From Metellina segmentata (Eukaryota; Arthropoda; Arachnida; Araneae; Tetragnathidae): a stretch of DNA of 64,000 bases. This document shows positions 45,909 through 58,556 of the stretch, piece after piece. The stretch is from contig OX375872.1 in the NCBI GenBank assembly GCA_947359465.1, positions 135,582,011-135,646,010 of the forward strand, given 5' to 3'. The first letter of the stretch is position 1, and each line of letters opens with the position of its first letter. Under the pieces are notes generated by a model. That model had not been told where the DNA came from, made no database searches, and was given only the letters and a program-made list of their open reading frames with translations. The position numbers and the translations under genes were made by a program.

Positions 45909-48000
45909 CTTCTCAACTATTATAAAAATAAGTGTTTGTGTCAATCTATGCAATGTCCTGACTAATCTATGGCACTTATGATAGTGTGACTTGGCAGACA
46001 GGTGGACCAATTTTTGTGCCCAGCCCAAATTATAAAATTTAATCTAGAACATTTTAAAATGAATTTAATTATTATTGTTTTCCTTAGAATAGCAACAGCC
46101 TAAGATATGACAGATTCTAAATGTATTTTTTTCCGTGTTTCCGTTTTATTTTCAAAGGAACAATTTTACAGCAGACGAAAAAAAAAAGTTTAATCTGGAG
46201 TTATGTAGTTTTTTTCCTATCTCCTAGATCATTAAAAAAAATAGAGTAAAACTTTCAATGGACTTGAAATCTATGGAAAATTTTACATCAGATTGATACT
46301 TAAAAATACAGGGCTTCTAACAGGTTTTAAGGTCTAAAAAAGCAAGTAATCAAGCAAAAAAAGTGACGAAACCCAATAATGCAAAATCATTCAAGAATAA
46401 AGATAGAAAAGAAAAAGATCCTCTCCAGCCACGCCTATCTTTTCCTTCTTTGGAATGATATTTTCATTTTCTTCATTTAAAAAGTACATCATTTTAAAAT
46501 ATTAACATAAAAATATTGCAATTATGATTTTTAAATTCGTTCATTTCTGACACAGTTGAAGAATTTCTTCATTTTCTTTGAAAGATTGTCTAATTTTTGT
46601 TGTTGAAAAAGTCTGAAATTAATGTCTTTCTTCTCAATAGAAGAATGTGCAGGACCAAGACAGGATAAACTTTTAAGTAGAGATGAACTGCAGCAGGACT
46701 TCTTCAAAAGATATTTAACACTGGCAATGTAATGTTTCTGAGCCCTTAGAAAAAAGAAATTCCTTTCCTTCTCTTTCACATTCTGTAGCGCTCTAGAAAT
46801 TTGATCTCCAATCACAATATCAGTCAGAAGCAACACTTTCGGAGGACATATATCTTCCAATTAATCCATTTTCAAATCTCAAATAAATTCCTCTTTGTAG
46901 ATTCTACCCAAAATTGTTCTTATCAACAATTCAAGTTGAGAATGAACAGCATTCCACTGTCATTCTGGAAATTATGAAGGAAGGAAACTATTCTGCTACG
47001 CCATATTTAGAGGGTTGCTATTGGTTATTTAATGACAAGATTATCTTATTTGTTGATAATTGAGGATCCAATTGATTTCGCGAACCGAAACTAATATTAC
47101 AGCAGCTGGCGCCAGCCGTAGCATCATATTATGAACACCTAAAAAAAAAATGGGGGAGGGGAAACGCCCCCTTCTGAATGACGTTTAAATGGCGTACCTG
47201 TAGTGGAAACTAGTCTGGACAAGTTCCAACACAAGACGAAATTACACAATATGTACTAGGTTGACACGACTTTTTTTTGGAAGAAATATGATTTTTTAAA
47301 ATTGCGTAACAAAATTACTCTTCTTCGAATAGAATTTAAGAACTTAAAACCTCTGAAAAGGTGACAAAATGTCAAAAAAGTGACAAGAGCACAAAAGTGA
47401 TGTGTTAGGAGCCCTGAAAATATGACTTTCTTCAAACAAATAATTTTTAATATGTAACTTTTTATATATTTTTTTCATACGAATTTGACCTTTGCTGTTG
47501 AGAAATCAAGAGATTTAATTTCCTGCGCTCAAAAGATTCTAATGAAGGAAATCAAAACAAATTTTTAAAGTTTTGATGGGCATTGTTTAGTTTTTTTTTG
47601 TAAATTCGGAATCATTGAAGATAGATTGAAAACTTTAGCAGATTTGAAATCTGAGGAAAATCGTACACCAAATAGATATCTTATACGTTTGATTTTCTTT
47701 TAATAAATATCTTTCCAATTAAGTATTTATATTTTTTGCAAGAGATAGTGACGTCATGCCGATTGGGTCTCTTCGCAATTCAAACTTGGTCGCATTTGAC
47801 AATGACATCACGACGTTGCCCGTGGTGTTAGCTTATGAACACAGGCAACGCCATGATGGCTGTTAACAAATAGGCTACAAATTCCCAAAACCGCAAATCA
47901 AATGGGAATTCGAAGCAATCACAGGGGGTTAAGCGAGCAGTGGTTACAACTGACCCCACGAAAATAACTGTCATGGGCAACACCACCATGCAGTGGCTAG
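45909..48000 (+). mobile_element. Hel-A, forward copy split by hAT-6 copy 2
   Basis: The 5' end TCAACTATTATAAAAATAAG lies at 45907-45927. The body continues to 46308 and resumes at 47417 after the hAT insertion. The 3' end ACCATGCAGTGGCTAG|T is at 48000, the same terminus as the reverse complete copy at 33944. The element is otherwise intact and non-coding. Confidence 0.6.
46309..47416 (-). mobile_element. hAT-6 copy 2, internally deleted
   Basis: Ends CAGGGCTTCTAACAGG and TGTTAGGAGCCCTG with a perfect 6-bp flank repeat AAAATA (46303-46308 and 47417-47422). Its minus-strand remnant 46531-46860 keeps IVIGDQISRALQNVKEKE and HYIASVKYLLKKS. It then joins, through a deletion, directly to the charged C-terminal extension (NLSKKMKKFFNCV), missing the dimerisation domain. 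At 1108 bp it is a non-autonomous derivative. Confidence 0.8.
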
Positions 48001-50639
48001 TTTATATTAGTAGAGATTTTAGTTTTCTGAATACTTAAAATTTTAATAAAAACTGAAGAAAAAAAATTCAACAATTACTTTAAAAACATTTTGTGATGTA
48101 AATTTTTTATTTTTATGTTCTATGTGCATCAAATTAAGTTGGTAAAAAATTATATAACGATTTGTGTATTGAAAAACCTGTCTCCAAATGTGGTTGGATT
48201 GGGGGAGTTACAGCATTTTCATTTTCTTTTCAATTTGCATAATTTCTTTGTCTAATTGTTCATTTCATCATTTGCAGTTTGCAATTTTCTTTTCATTTGT
48301 TAAGTTCAGCTGCAGCCACCTTTTGTTTTCCCCTTCCATCCATAAATAGACTTTTTTCTGATAATAAAGAGGAGATAAATTTTTGGGACCAGTAGACACC
48401 ATGTAATTTAGAATTTGCTTCAGAAAAGTTAGTTGTAAAAATTACTGGGCACCTAAAGACCACATAAGTACAAGGAATAAATAATGAGTGAATGTAATAA
48501 TCAATTGAGAATAGATAAACAAAATAATCACAATAGCATACCTGCCAAGGGAAAAAATCCAGAAGATTTTTGCAACATAAAAAACAGTCAAAAATGAAAA
48601 ATGCCTAAAAAGAATACAAAAATAAAATTTTCATTAAAAGTATAAAGTTAATAAATATGACAAATTGGGCTCTGAAAATATTCAGATTGGGTGATATACT
48701 GAACAAAGTTGATCAATTAAACTGTTTCTAGGGTATTTTAGAGGAAAATCTGTAGGCTTTTCACAACCACTGATCATGCTCTTTCATGGTTTCCATACTT
48801 TGGTCCTAAATTTCAAAATTGGCATTACTTAAATTTTTTCTGTCAAGGAAAGTTTTTTTGAAAATCTGTTAAACTTGATATATGGTATGCAATAGAATCA
48901 GCAGTTATAAATTACATTAAGGTAACAAAGTTATAAATCACATATGAGGAAGGAACTCATCAGTGGCAGCTTCCCCACCACAGAAGAAATTTACTTTTTA
49001 TGAAAATGTGATAAAATGCATATTTTAATGAAGCCAAGAGGGTTTCTAAAAAAAGCAAATACGGGTTTCGTTCATGCAACATGGCCATCAGCAATAGGCT
49101 ATGAACCACTGCACCTGCCAGACCCTTTGCAAGCAAAAAACAAAATACCTTAACTTAAAATGCATATCCGAGCAGAGTATATGGTAGAGTACAATCCTGG
49201 ATTTTTCAGGAACCCCAGAGGTCACTCGTACCATGGCAAAATAATTTTGGTACTGTAATGCAGTCATTCAATGTCAAATCAACCCAACAAAGTATCATCT
49301 TCACCCTGACCTTTTCCAATTTCAATGAAATTAAGTGTATATGTATCTGATATAAATGAAAAATGCGCAAAATATCAGATGCATATCTAAATTATTTTTT
49401 CAGTTATGGGCATTAAAAACTTAAGGAAACAGTAAAATTTAGGTCACACGAGAAAAACAATTTTCCGAAACGGAGTTTTTAAGCGAAATTTTTTTTAGAT
49501 AGAACTGCAACTAAATCTAGAGCTAAGTAATATTTTATGGTTCAAGGTGTTAAGTGTGTTCATACTTGCTTAACTTTTAAACTGTAAACTAAGCAAACGA
49601 CAATTTTTTATCATTACATCAGACAATACGCATAATCTAATAGAAGCAAATTTTTTGATGAATTAGAATTTCTTAGTCGCTTCAGCTTTTAGACTTTATT
49701 TTCTGTAACAGTGCACAACTCAACTTAATCAAAATTGAAAACCCAGAAACATATTTCTGATTTGGAAGGACAAGTGCTTGACCAGTAAAGGTCTAATAGG
49801 ATGTAAAAACATCTTTTACAGCCGTTTCTTCACCTCTTAACACATCCAGTACTTACAATCATAAACACATGTAACAAATTCAGATGTTTCTTTTTTTCTT
49901 AAACAATGATCAATCAAGTTAGCATCCATGGTTAAATAGGTCTCAAATTTTTGAAATATACGTAAATGTCTTTCAAACACTCGCATCCAAAAATGTAATG
50001 AACTGACTGACAACCACTATAGTATAAGAGGAAAGTATCACAAAAACCCAGGGTGCAAAGAAGATCATGATCTTAAAAAATGATTAATTTTATTTCAATC
50101 AAAGGTTTTTATGATTTTATTTATTTATGGCCCTTTAGTTTAAACTTGTTAAACATGGGACAAACAAATTAAGAGTAGTTTCTAGTTAAGTATTGATTAA
50201 TGGCAGGTTTCTATGGCACAATGGCTATATTTGACCCAGCTATGCCAAATATCAAGTACATACAAGGGAAAAAAGAGACAAAAGCATAATGACAATAGAT
50301 AATGATGAGAGAATGAAAAGAGACAATAGATAATGGGTGGTTAAATCAAATGGCCAATAAGATGAACGAGTTGTTAAGGGATTTGTGTGAGAGGGAGGAG
50401 GTTAGATGTTTGGAAGGAGTGTAGGAGGGATTGGATAAGCAGGGGCAATTTGCATTTAAGCCTGATGGGTAATAGGGAGGTTGGCAAGCGGGTTTTAAAT
50501 ATTCTGGAGTCAAAAAACTAGAATACAAGCAGGGATGGGTAGGATATACAGGGTTGACAGTACACAATAATTGCATAGGAAAACTAACAGGGTCTAAATT
50601 ACAGGAGACAAACAATACAAAGGGAAAGTGTGCAATATA
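48001..50639. other. mostly unassigned AT-rich DNA; MITE fragment at 48340-48404
   Basis: 48340-48404 (AATAAAGAGGAGATAAATTT, then CCAGTAGACACC) is the reverse of one end of the CAGGGTGTCTA MITE. 50190-50340 is loosely similar to 19480-19554 and 20021-20100. The rest shows no gene. Confidence 0.45.
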
Positions 50640-51950
50640 AGGGTGAAAAATAAGCTAAACATATTTTATTGTAATGCTCACAGTGTGAGAAATAAAATGG
50701 AGGAGCTCAGGGGAATTGCACAAGCAGAGGATATAGATATCATTGGGATAACTGAAAGTTAGGCAAGCAGTGAAGATGCACAAATTTTAGAATCGAGTGG
50801 ATTCACAATGTTTAGGGAGGACAGAGTGAATAGGAAAGGGGGTGGGGTTTTGATTTATGTGAGAGAATTCTTAAACTGTACAGAAATAGTTAAATAGTAA
50901 AACTGAGGGTATAGAATCAGTTTGGAATGAAACTGAATACAGACAAAGGCAAAGGACTCATTCTGGGTAATATATATAAACCTCCTGTTTGTAGTGAAGA
51001 GCAGGAAAAGGGTATGTTCAATATGATAAACGAAGCAGGTCAAAAAGGAGAATTAATTTTAATGGGGGACTATAATTACCCAAATATTGACTGGACAAAC
51101 AATCTAGCTACAAATGGGAAAGGGGCAGAATTTTTGGAAGTGATACAGGATTGTTTTTTGTACCAGATGATGTATGAGGATACTAGGGACAATGCAATAT
51201 TGGATTTGATTTTCAGCAATGATGAGGATAGGGTGCAGGATTTGGTTATAGGTGAGCCACTGGGAGAAAGTGATCATAGAAGTATCAGAATAAGTTTAAA
51301 TTTTCAACATACACAATCAATAGTAGGATAATTCCAAATTTTAGAAAGGTAAATTTTCATAGGATAAGGGAAGAGTTAAAGGAGACATTCAAAGGGGAAT
51401 TAATAGCACCGCATCATTCTGAACAATGGGAGGAATTCAAGAATAAATTAGGGTGATAAAAAACATGTAATGTTCAGAAAAAAAGGAAAATCTAGAGACT
51501 TGCTCCCTATGTGGTTTTCAGGGGAAACACACAAGGCTTTAAAATTAAAACAAAGAACATACAGGGTATATAAAAGCACTGGTAATGACAGGGATAAGGA
51601 GGCATATCTGAAAGCCAGAAAGGAGTTTTAAAATATTAGTCAGAAGCAAAAGGTGTCCTTGGAGGAAAAACTAGCAAGGGAAATAAATATAAACCCAAAA
51701 GAATTTTTTGCATATGCAAGTGGTAAAAATAAATTTAGTACTACACTGGGCCCATTGGAGGGGAGGTAATTAATTCAAGATGAGATGGGAATAGCAAACA
51801 TGTTAAATGACTTTTTTCTGGGGGTTTTCAACGGTAACTATAAATTTAAAAAGGATCCCAAAGATGGAGCCTTTGCAGGGGTACAATTAAAGAATGCCAA
51901 TTTAACAGGGAAGAAATAGTACATCAGTTGAAAAGAATTAAGCCATCTAT
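50640..51950 (+). pseudogene. LINE (CR1/L2-type) endonuclease and start of RT
   Basis: This is the apurinic-type endonuclease of a non-LTR retrotransposon. The 5' part reads KLNIFYCNAHSVRNKMEEL and DIIGITES before a stop at 50760, and GGGVLIYVREFLNCTE before a frame change near 50900. The clean frame 50927-51331 has GNIYKPPVCSEEQ, LMGDYNYPNIDW (catalytic Asp/Asn), NAILDLIFSNDED and GESDHRSI (catalytic Asp-His). After that, the linker to RT and RT onset (EEIVHQLKRIKPS, 51915-51950) are decayed. There are multiple stops. Confidence 0.75.
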
Positions 51951-51959
51951 CATCGTTTT

Positions 51960-52200
51960 ATAGAAGGGATGCAAAGTTCTAAGGATATAAAACCATGATA
52001 AGACCAATAGTGGGCTATGCAGTCCATACTGGGGATATGCAGCAAAGATTCGTTAATAAACTTTACATTCTTCAAAAAAACATTCTTGATAATTTTGCTA
52101 GCCCATGGTATTATAGAAACCATAAAATTTGACAAGACCTGAATGTGCTAGAACTAAAGCAATTTTTCAATTAGCTAGAGAATATTGATAGTGATTCTAT
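51960..52200 (+). pseudogene. jockey-like RT C-terminal fragment
   Basis: Reads TMIRPIVGYAVHTGDMQQRF and LQKNILDNFASPWYYRN, which resembles the end of jockey-type RT domains (IRPI..YA..., then LQ...APWY.RN...DL). It joins the preceding LINE abruptly, so I treat it as a different element. Confidence 0.5.
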
Positions 52201-52374
52201 CAAACAAAGTATGAACTCAGGTATCACTTTTGTCATCTATCTCACAGAAAAATAACCAGAGCTATCTTCAATTATTAAATCACTCTGAATCTTAAAACCG
52301 TATATTATTTAATATGAGTAACTAATGACTACATCCCTCCCCAATAAACACTGAAATGACCAACTTGGTTGTGA

Positions 52375-52560
52375 TTACAAACTCCACTCACTGAAACACC
52401 AAGCCCACTCTCCAAACTTCCACACCTACCCAACGTGAGGACGTTTGGCCACAACAGATTTAAGGTGCACCAGCCACCTCTACACCATACGGACCCGGAT
52501 TCGAACCAGGAACCTTCCGATCTAGAGGCTCTCTAACACCTTAACCACTATACCGGTTGG
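52375..52560 (-). mobile_element. tRNA-derived SINE with core domain
   Basis: On the minus strand a tRNA-like head contains an A box (TAGTGGTTAAGG, plus 52539-52550) and a perfect B box GGTTCGAATCC (plus 52497-52507), the internal RNA polymerase III promoter. A body follows with GGTGGCTGGTGCACCTTAAA and TGGGTAGGTGTGGAAGTTTG, the core also seen at 29028 and 7968. It is a SINE, not a tRNA gene: the cloverleaf is not closed and it runs straight into the SINE body. Confidence 0.75.
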
Positions 52561-52565
52561 TCGTC

Positions 52566-52873
52566 TTCTCCAAGTAGGAGTCACTGCATTCCAATCAATA
52601 CTAAAATCAAGACTCCAGGGAAGATAGCAACTTTATTATAAAAGGTCATTTTGTCCCAAGTGTGTTTTATTTCATTTTCACTACTGATAAATTTAAAAAA
52701 TAATAAAGCAACAAGCCAAAAAATTCAACAGAAATGGACCATCAAGGAAGACTGACTAGATAAAATATTTGGCTAACAAAAGCCTACATGCTGCCATATA
52801 TGAGCAAAAAGTGAAACATTTATATATTGAATGCCCTTTGAACCGTGTGTACAATTTCAGTATAAAATGTTTA
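52566..52873. repeat. direct repeat of about 310 bp (left copy)
   Basis: Matches 58788-59125 in order: CTTCTCCAAGT, AGTCACTGCATTCCA, AAGTGTGTTTTATTTCATTT, CAACAAGCCAAAAAATTCAA, CATGCTGCCAT and CCCTTTGAAC. Identity is roughly 80-85% by eye. hAT-6 copy 3 sits exactly at the junction, so the locus was a tandem pair before the insertion. Confidence 0.75.
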
Positions 52874-53583
52874 CAAGGCTCCTAACAGGTTTAAAGGTCT
52901 AAAAAGGTTTAGACAAAAGCGACTAATTTAAGCAAAAAGTGACTAATCGAGTAGAAAAAGGTGACAAAAAGTAACTAATCGAGCATAAAAAAAATTACAA
53001 ATAACAATAATGCTAAATATATTCAAGTATAAAGATAGGAAATAAAAATATCCTCCCCAGCTACCCCTATCTTTTCTTTTTCTTGCTTTAGAAAGAAATT
53101 TTTTATTTTCTTCATTAAAAAAAAAAAAAAATTGGAATTTGGATTTTTTAATTTTTGACACAGCTTTAAGAATGTCTTCCTTTTCTTTAAAAGGCGTTTT
53201 TTTTGTTGAAAAAGTCTGAAATTAATTTTGTCATTTTCTTCTCAATAGAAGAATGTGCATTTTTTAAAGTCTGTCTTTGCTGACCCGCATCAACTGAGAC
53301 TTTTGCCGCTCCTTCAATCATTGCCTGAGCAAGTGCTGCTTCCTTAAAAACTTTTATTTTTTTATCGCCTTCTTGAGCCTATCATTGGCTTCCTTTAATA
53401 ATTTTGAAGCATTGTCGAATATCTCATTCTCTTACTTACGTATAATTTTAAGCTTTCGTTTGTCTTCTATCACCTTTCTTTTCTTTGCCAGTTGCTTAAA
53501 TTTTTTTTATTCTCTGCCTCCAGTCTATCTTTTTCTTTCCTGTCCTTCTCTAATTTTTCTTGTGCCTCATGTTTTATATCTCA

Positions 53584-53951
53584 CTACGGGGCTCCACCCC
53601 CTGCTTGCTTATGCTCGCCAACCCCCGGGGATTGCTACACATCCCATTTGGTTTGCTTTGCAAACCAACATTACTTTTGCAGAGTGCATCTCCTGGACAG
53701 CAAAACTATCTCAATAATTCGTATAATCCTGATTTGACTTTCCGGTCCATGACGTCACAGTGAGGGCTTCACCCTAAACTAATAGCTGCATCGGAAAAAA
53801 ATCTTAATAATTGTCTAGAGAATACGATGAAGAACAAACCATGTTAATTTCGTTTTTTCTGATCACTACTTTCTCAGGAAACTGTCTAAGAATCGAGCTA
53901 AACAACACAGTTTTCAATCCTGCGGCGGCTGTAACTTTTTTAAAATATAGA
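53584..53951 (-). mobile_element. Hel-B, short copy
   Basis: On the minus strand: A|TCTATATTTTAAAAAAG (plus end 53951) to a hairpin GGGGGTGGAGCCCC followed by GTAG|T (plus start 53584). It shares the GGTTTGCTTTGCAAACC palindrome and GTCCATGACGTCACAG with 2350-3623, but lacks the middle 900 bp. Comparison with copy 1 of hAT-6 shows an insertion close to TATATC|TTCTAAATAG, without an obvious duplication. Confidence 0.65.
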
Positions 53952-53957
53952 TTGATA

Positions 53958-55151
53958 AATAGGCATTGTGTGCTTTATATGCATCCCTTCCCATATCCAT
54001 TGGCTTTGATGTGATTGGCCCCAAATAAGGTTGATGGTCAAAATTTGGACATTGATGCTCTGTCTCGTGTGAAAGCTCTTCCTGAGGCTGAGAAGCCACG
54101 TTCAATGTCAGTACTACCATGAGAAAGTGACAGAGTAGCCTTCACTAGTTTTGACACAACTGGGTATTTAGGATCCACACCACTAATGTCTTGCAGTCTG
54201 AAGAACTGGTTCCAGTAAACATCAATAGGCTTCATTCTAGATCCTTATTCCTCAAATTCTTTATGGAGTAATTTCCACTCATCCAGTAGTAAGTCTGTCA
54301 GGACATCCCATAGAATTGCTCTTACAACTTCTAATATTTGTTGCACACTCTCGCCACTGAGTCTCTCAAGAGGATCAAGACAGGATAAACTTTTAAGTAG
54401 AGATGAACTGGAGGAGGACTTCTTCAAAAGATATTTAACACTGGCAATGTAATGATTCTGAACCTTTAGAAAAAATAAATTAATTTCCTTCTCTTTCACA
54501 TTCTGAAGTGCATTAGAAATTTTATCTCCAATCACAATATCAGCCAGAGTCAACAGATTCTGAGGACATATATCTTCCAATTTAGCCATTTGCAAATCTC
54601 AAATAAATTCCTCTTTGTAGATCCAACCCAAAATTGTTCTTGTCAACAATTCAAGTTGAGAATGAAGGGTTAAGTTTTAGAGGTTCCTTCTTCTGAAGAA
54701 ATTCGGTCACACGATTAAATATACTTGCACTTGATACGACAAATATCACCTCAGCCTTCAGAGTTTCTCTTCTAAGTAAATGAACAATTTTTTTGTAGCC
54801 TGGTCCTTGTATCATGTTTGGCTTCTTTATTGGAATGCAGTCAAAGAAATACTTTCGCACTGCAATCCAATGTTCAAGCAACCTTTCAGCAGCTGGCTTT
54901 AGGCTTATCCACCTTCTTGAACAATGCTTGATGAAATGGTGAGTGGGAAGTTTCAAGTCTTCTTGAATTTGTTTGTATGTTGACCAACACTTAGGCCACT
55001 GATTAAAAAATCTGCAAATAGCAAAAACTAGTTCAGACACATCTTCCCCTAACACTTTTAGACCTTTAAGAAAAGCATTATGTATTGTGAGAATATTACA
55101 TGTCTCAATGTTAATTAGTTCTTTTTTTTCGAGTAGAAAGTAATGAGTCAT
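53958..55151 (-). pseudogene. hAT-6 transposase remnant, copy 3
   Basis: 54651-55151 repeats SRRWISLKPAAERLLEHWIA and GYKKIVHLLRRET. 54245-54595 has IVIGDKISNALQNVKEKE and LERLSGESVQQILEV. 54038-54235 has VYWNQFFRLQDISGVDPKYP and SHGSTDIERGFSASGRAF. The charged C-terminal extension (EKLEKDRKEKDRLEAE) lies beyond Hel-B at 53170-53580. One-base changes and stops separate the blocks. The order is identical to copy 1. Confidence 0.7.
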
Positions 55152-55418
55152 TAATTTTTTTAAAAACTGATTTTCACTAAAAAAACCTCAAGAATTTGTA
55201 ATAATCAACTTTGATGATAACAGAGAATGATTTTCAATACGTTCGAAATGTTCCTTCAAAATTTAGCAATCTGGATACAGAGACAGCCAGAATTTTCGCA
55301 ATCTCTAGTTACAGAGGGGTTTGGAATCTTTCAGATCTCAAGCTCCTGAAGAAACGGCTGAAGTCCATTATGATTTCCATGCCCTCACTTCTGTGCCACA
55401 AAGAGAGCAGCGCGTGAA

Positions 55419-58400
55419 CAGGGCTCCTAACAGGTTTCAAGGTCTAAAAAGGTGACAAATTGAACCAAAAAGGCGACAAAAAGTGACTAATCAAGCAAAA
55501 AAAAGTAACAAATAACAATAATGCTAAATATATTCAAGTATAAAGATAGAAAATAAAAAGATCCTCCCCAGCTACCTATATCTTTTTTTTCATTGGAAGG
55601 ATATTTTTATTTTCTTCATTTAAAAAGTATATAATTTTAAAATATTATCATAAAATTAAAAAAAAAAAAAAAAATCGGAATTATGATTTTTTTGATTCGT
55701 TTATTTTTGACACAGCTTAAAGAATTTCTTTTTCTTTGAAAAAGTCTGAAATTAATTTTGTTTTTTTCTTCCGGAGTAACGCGAAAATGGGGACAAAAAT
55801 AAAATGTCTAGATTTTTCTTTAAAAACAGTCATAAAATTTCCTATTAGCACAAATAATTTCTTTTAAGTCCCAAATGCGGATGTCCAATATTCGAAATTG
55901 TCAAAAATTTCGATGAAAAAAAATATTGGACGTTTTGCTAACCCGAGTTTTTTTGGGGTGTTTTTCCCACTTTTTTCCATCTTTTGGACAATTTTCATAG
56001 TACAAGGAGGTAAACCTGGACCTAACAACGCAAAATAACGGACATGTTCAGAGTAAATACAACACAGAAAAATTAGAAGATTTGCAAGTAAAATTTCTTG
56101 CATTGTTTTTAAAATAAATTCATTTTTATATATTCTTTCTACTTATTCCTATTTATATATCTGCTATTTTAGTATTGCAAACACAAAATTTGCGCAGGGG
56201 AGTTGGTTTTTTTTGAGAAAAAATGCAAATAATCCGAAATTCGGAATGGCCGAGGACCTGAGGATTCCGGACTTTGTATTGTTTTAAGGATAAAAAATGA
56301 CATGTATACATGAAAGGTTTTATAACTAAATTATAGAAACAAAATTCTTATACACAATTTCTCCGAAAATGGAAAAATTTTTCCTTTTCATAGAGGAAAT
56401 TTCCCTTTTCACTGCATTGACGCGATTTCGGGAGTGAACCAAAGATTACGCGGAGTTGCGGATTTTCGATTCTTTAGCATAGTTATTCCGGAGCACTTGG
56501 GAACTCTGCTAGTCTCGTAGTCTGAAGAACTGGTTCGAGTTAACATCAACAGGCTTCATTCTAAATTCTTCTTCCTGAAATTCACTTTTGAGTAATTTCC
56601 ACTCTTCCAGTAGTATGTCTGTCAAGACATCCCACAGCATTACTCTTGCAAATTCTAATACTTGTCGAATACTCTCGCCACTGAGTCTCTCAAGAGGTCC
56701 AAGACAGGATAAACTTTTAAGGAGAGATGAACTGAAGGAGGATTTCTTCAAAAGATATTTAACACTGGCAATGTAATGCTTCTGAGCCTTTAGAAAAAAG
56801 AAATTCCTTTCTTCTCTTTCACATTCTGTAGCGTTCTAGAAATTTTATCTCCAATCACAATATCAGCTAGAGGAAACAGTTTCTGAGGACATATATCTTC
56901 CGGTTTATCCATTTTCAAATAAGTTCCCCTTCGTAGATCCTACCCAAAATTGTTCTTGTCAACAATTCAAGTTGAGAATGAAGGTTTTGTATTAGGGGTT
57001 CCTTTTTCTGAAGAAATTCGGTCACACGATTACATACATTTGCACTTGATACGACAAATATCACCTGACTTCATAGTTTCTCTTCTAAGTAAATGAACAA
57101 TATTTGTGTAGCCTGGTTTTTGTATCATGTTTGGCTTCTTTATTGGAATGTAGTCAAGGAAATACTTTCAAATATACAAAGGTTGCTTGAACAGTGCATA
57201 GCAATTCACTGTTCAAGCAACCTTTCACAGCAGCTGGCTTTAGGCTTAGCCACCTACTTGAACAATACTTGATGAAATGGTGAGTGGGAAGTTTCAAGTC
57301 TTCTTGAATTGTTTGTACGTTGACCAAAGTTTAGGCCACTGATTAAAAAATCTGTGAATAGTAAAAACTAGTTCAGACAAATCTTCCCTAACTCTTTTAG
57401 ACCTTTAAGAAAAGCATTATGTACTGTGTGAATATTACATGTCCCAATGTTAATTAGTTCATTTTTCGGGTAGAAAGTAATGAGTCACTAATCTTTTTAA
57501 AAACCGACCATCACTAAAAAAAATCCGTAAGAATTTGTAATAATCAACTTCGATGATTACAGAGAATGATTTGAATACGTTCGCAACACTCCTTCAATAT
57601 TTAACCCTCTGGATACAGTGACGGATGAAATGTTTGCATTCTCTGGTTACGGAGGGGTTTGGAATCTTTCAGATCTCAAGCTCCTTTAAGAAACAGGTGA
57701 AGTCCATTAAGATTTTCATGCCCTCATTTCTGTGCCACAAAGAGAGCAGTGTGTGAATAGCCTCCGTTCTGTAGAAAGGAATGTCGGGGTTCTTGATGGG
57801 GAGCTTCGAACGCATAGAATGTGCGAGAGGTTGATGATCTATCCCCCCTTAAAAACTATGCCGAAGACACCTTCGAGTGTAAATTATCATACATATTGAA
57901 GATTCCACCATCCTTTCAGTTTACCCACGACGTATCTATACCTTCTGGACATAATCAGACCCACAATAGAAACTGCAACATGTGATGACAAAGGTACTAA
58001 ACGCATTACCTCTCCTCCTGGGTTAACGTTGAGTTAATATCATCTTGATCCGTCTGGTCTCTTGACCTCTCCATTCTCGTCTTATTCCAGAATCCGAAAA
58101 TAAAATGGGTCTGTTGAGACCGCCCTCAGATCTGTGTATGGAGGATGTTATCCCCCCTTTTAAGTGACCATTGGCATCAATCACCATTTACAAGCTGTCA
58201 GCATCTGACCTCCTAGAGGGTTCCTCCTTTTGTTCGACCCTGTAGAGAGGGGGTCGGATATGCAGATGGTCCTGCCTCCTTTAAACTTCGCTTTACTGAT
58301 AGCCTTTTCCTGCTGTTAATACACCCCGGGCAATATGAAGTATCCTTTTACAGTTGAAACTGTACGCTTTTGAATCCATTCTTGTGGTGGAATGTAGCAT

Positions 58401-58556
58401 GCATTTCGAAATTGAATGCGTGCAAACCCTGTTTTTTTACAAGAAATGAATTTTTTTTAATTGCTTACCAAAAATTTTTCTTCAAATATAATTTAAGAAC
58501 TTAAAACCCCTGAAAAGATGACAAAATGTCAAAAAGGTGACTTGTTAGGAGCCCTG
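55419..58556 (-). mobile_element. hAT-6 copy 4, nested in copy 3
   Basis: Ends CAGGGCTCCTAACAGG and TGTTAGGAGCCCTG, with a perfect 6-bp repeat CGTGAA (55413-55418 and 58557-58562). The uninterrupted target is readable in copy 4 itself (GTGTGTGAATAGCCTCC near 57750), showing that only 6 bp were duplicated. The element is 3138 bp. 55750-56510 has no counterpart in copy 1 and may be an additional insertion. Confidence 0.85.
56509..57500 (-). pseudogene. hAT-6 transposase remnant, copy 4
   Basis: 56509-56751 keeps LERLSGESIRQVLEF and ILLEEWKLLKSEFQ. 57040-57330 reads as the WISLKPAAERLLEH block with many changes and a small local inversion or duplication around 57165-57225 (GGTTGCTTGAACAGTG against its complement). 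The dimerisation domain is lost at the junction with unrelated sequence near 56510. Confidence 0.6.

Noticed and set aside
52488..52560. Candidate tRNA gene
   Set aside because: A and B boxes are good, but the acceptor stem does not close and the sequence continues into a SINE body that is repeated elsewhere.
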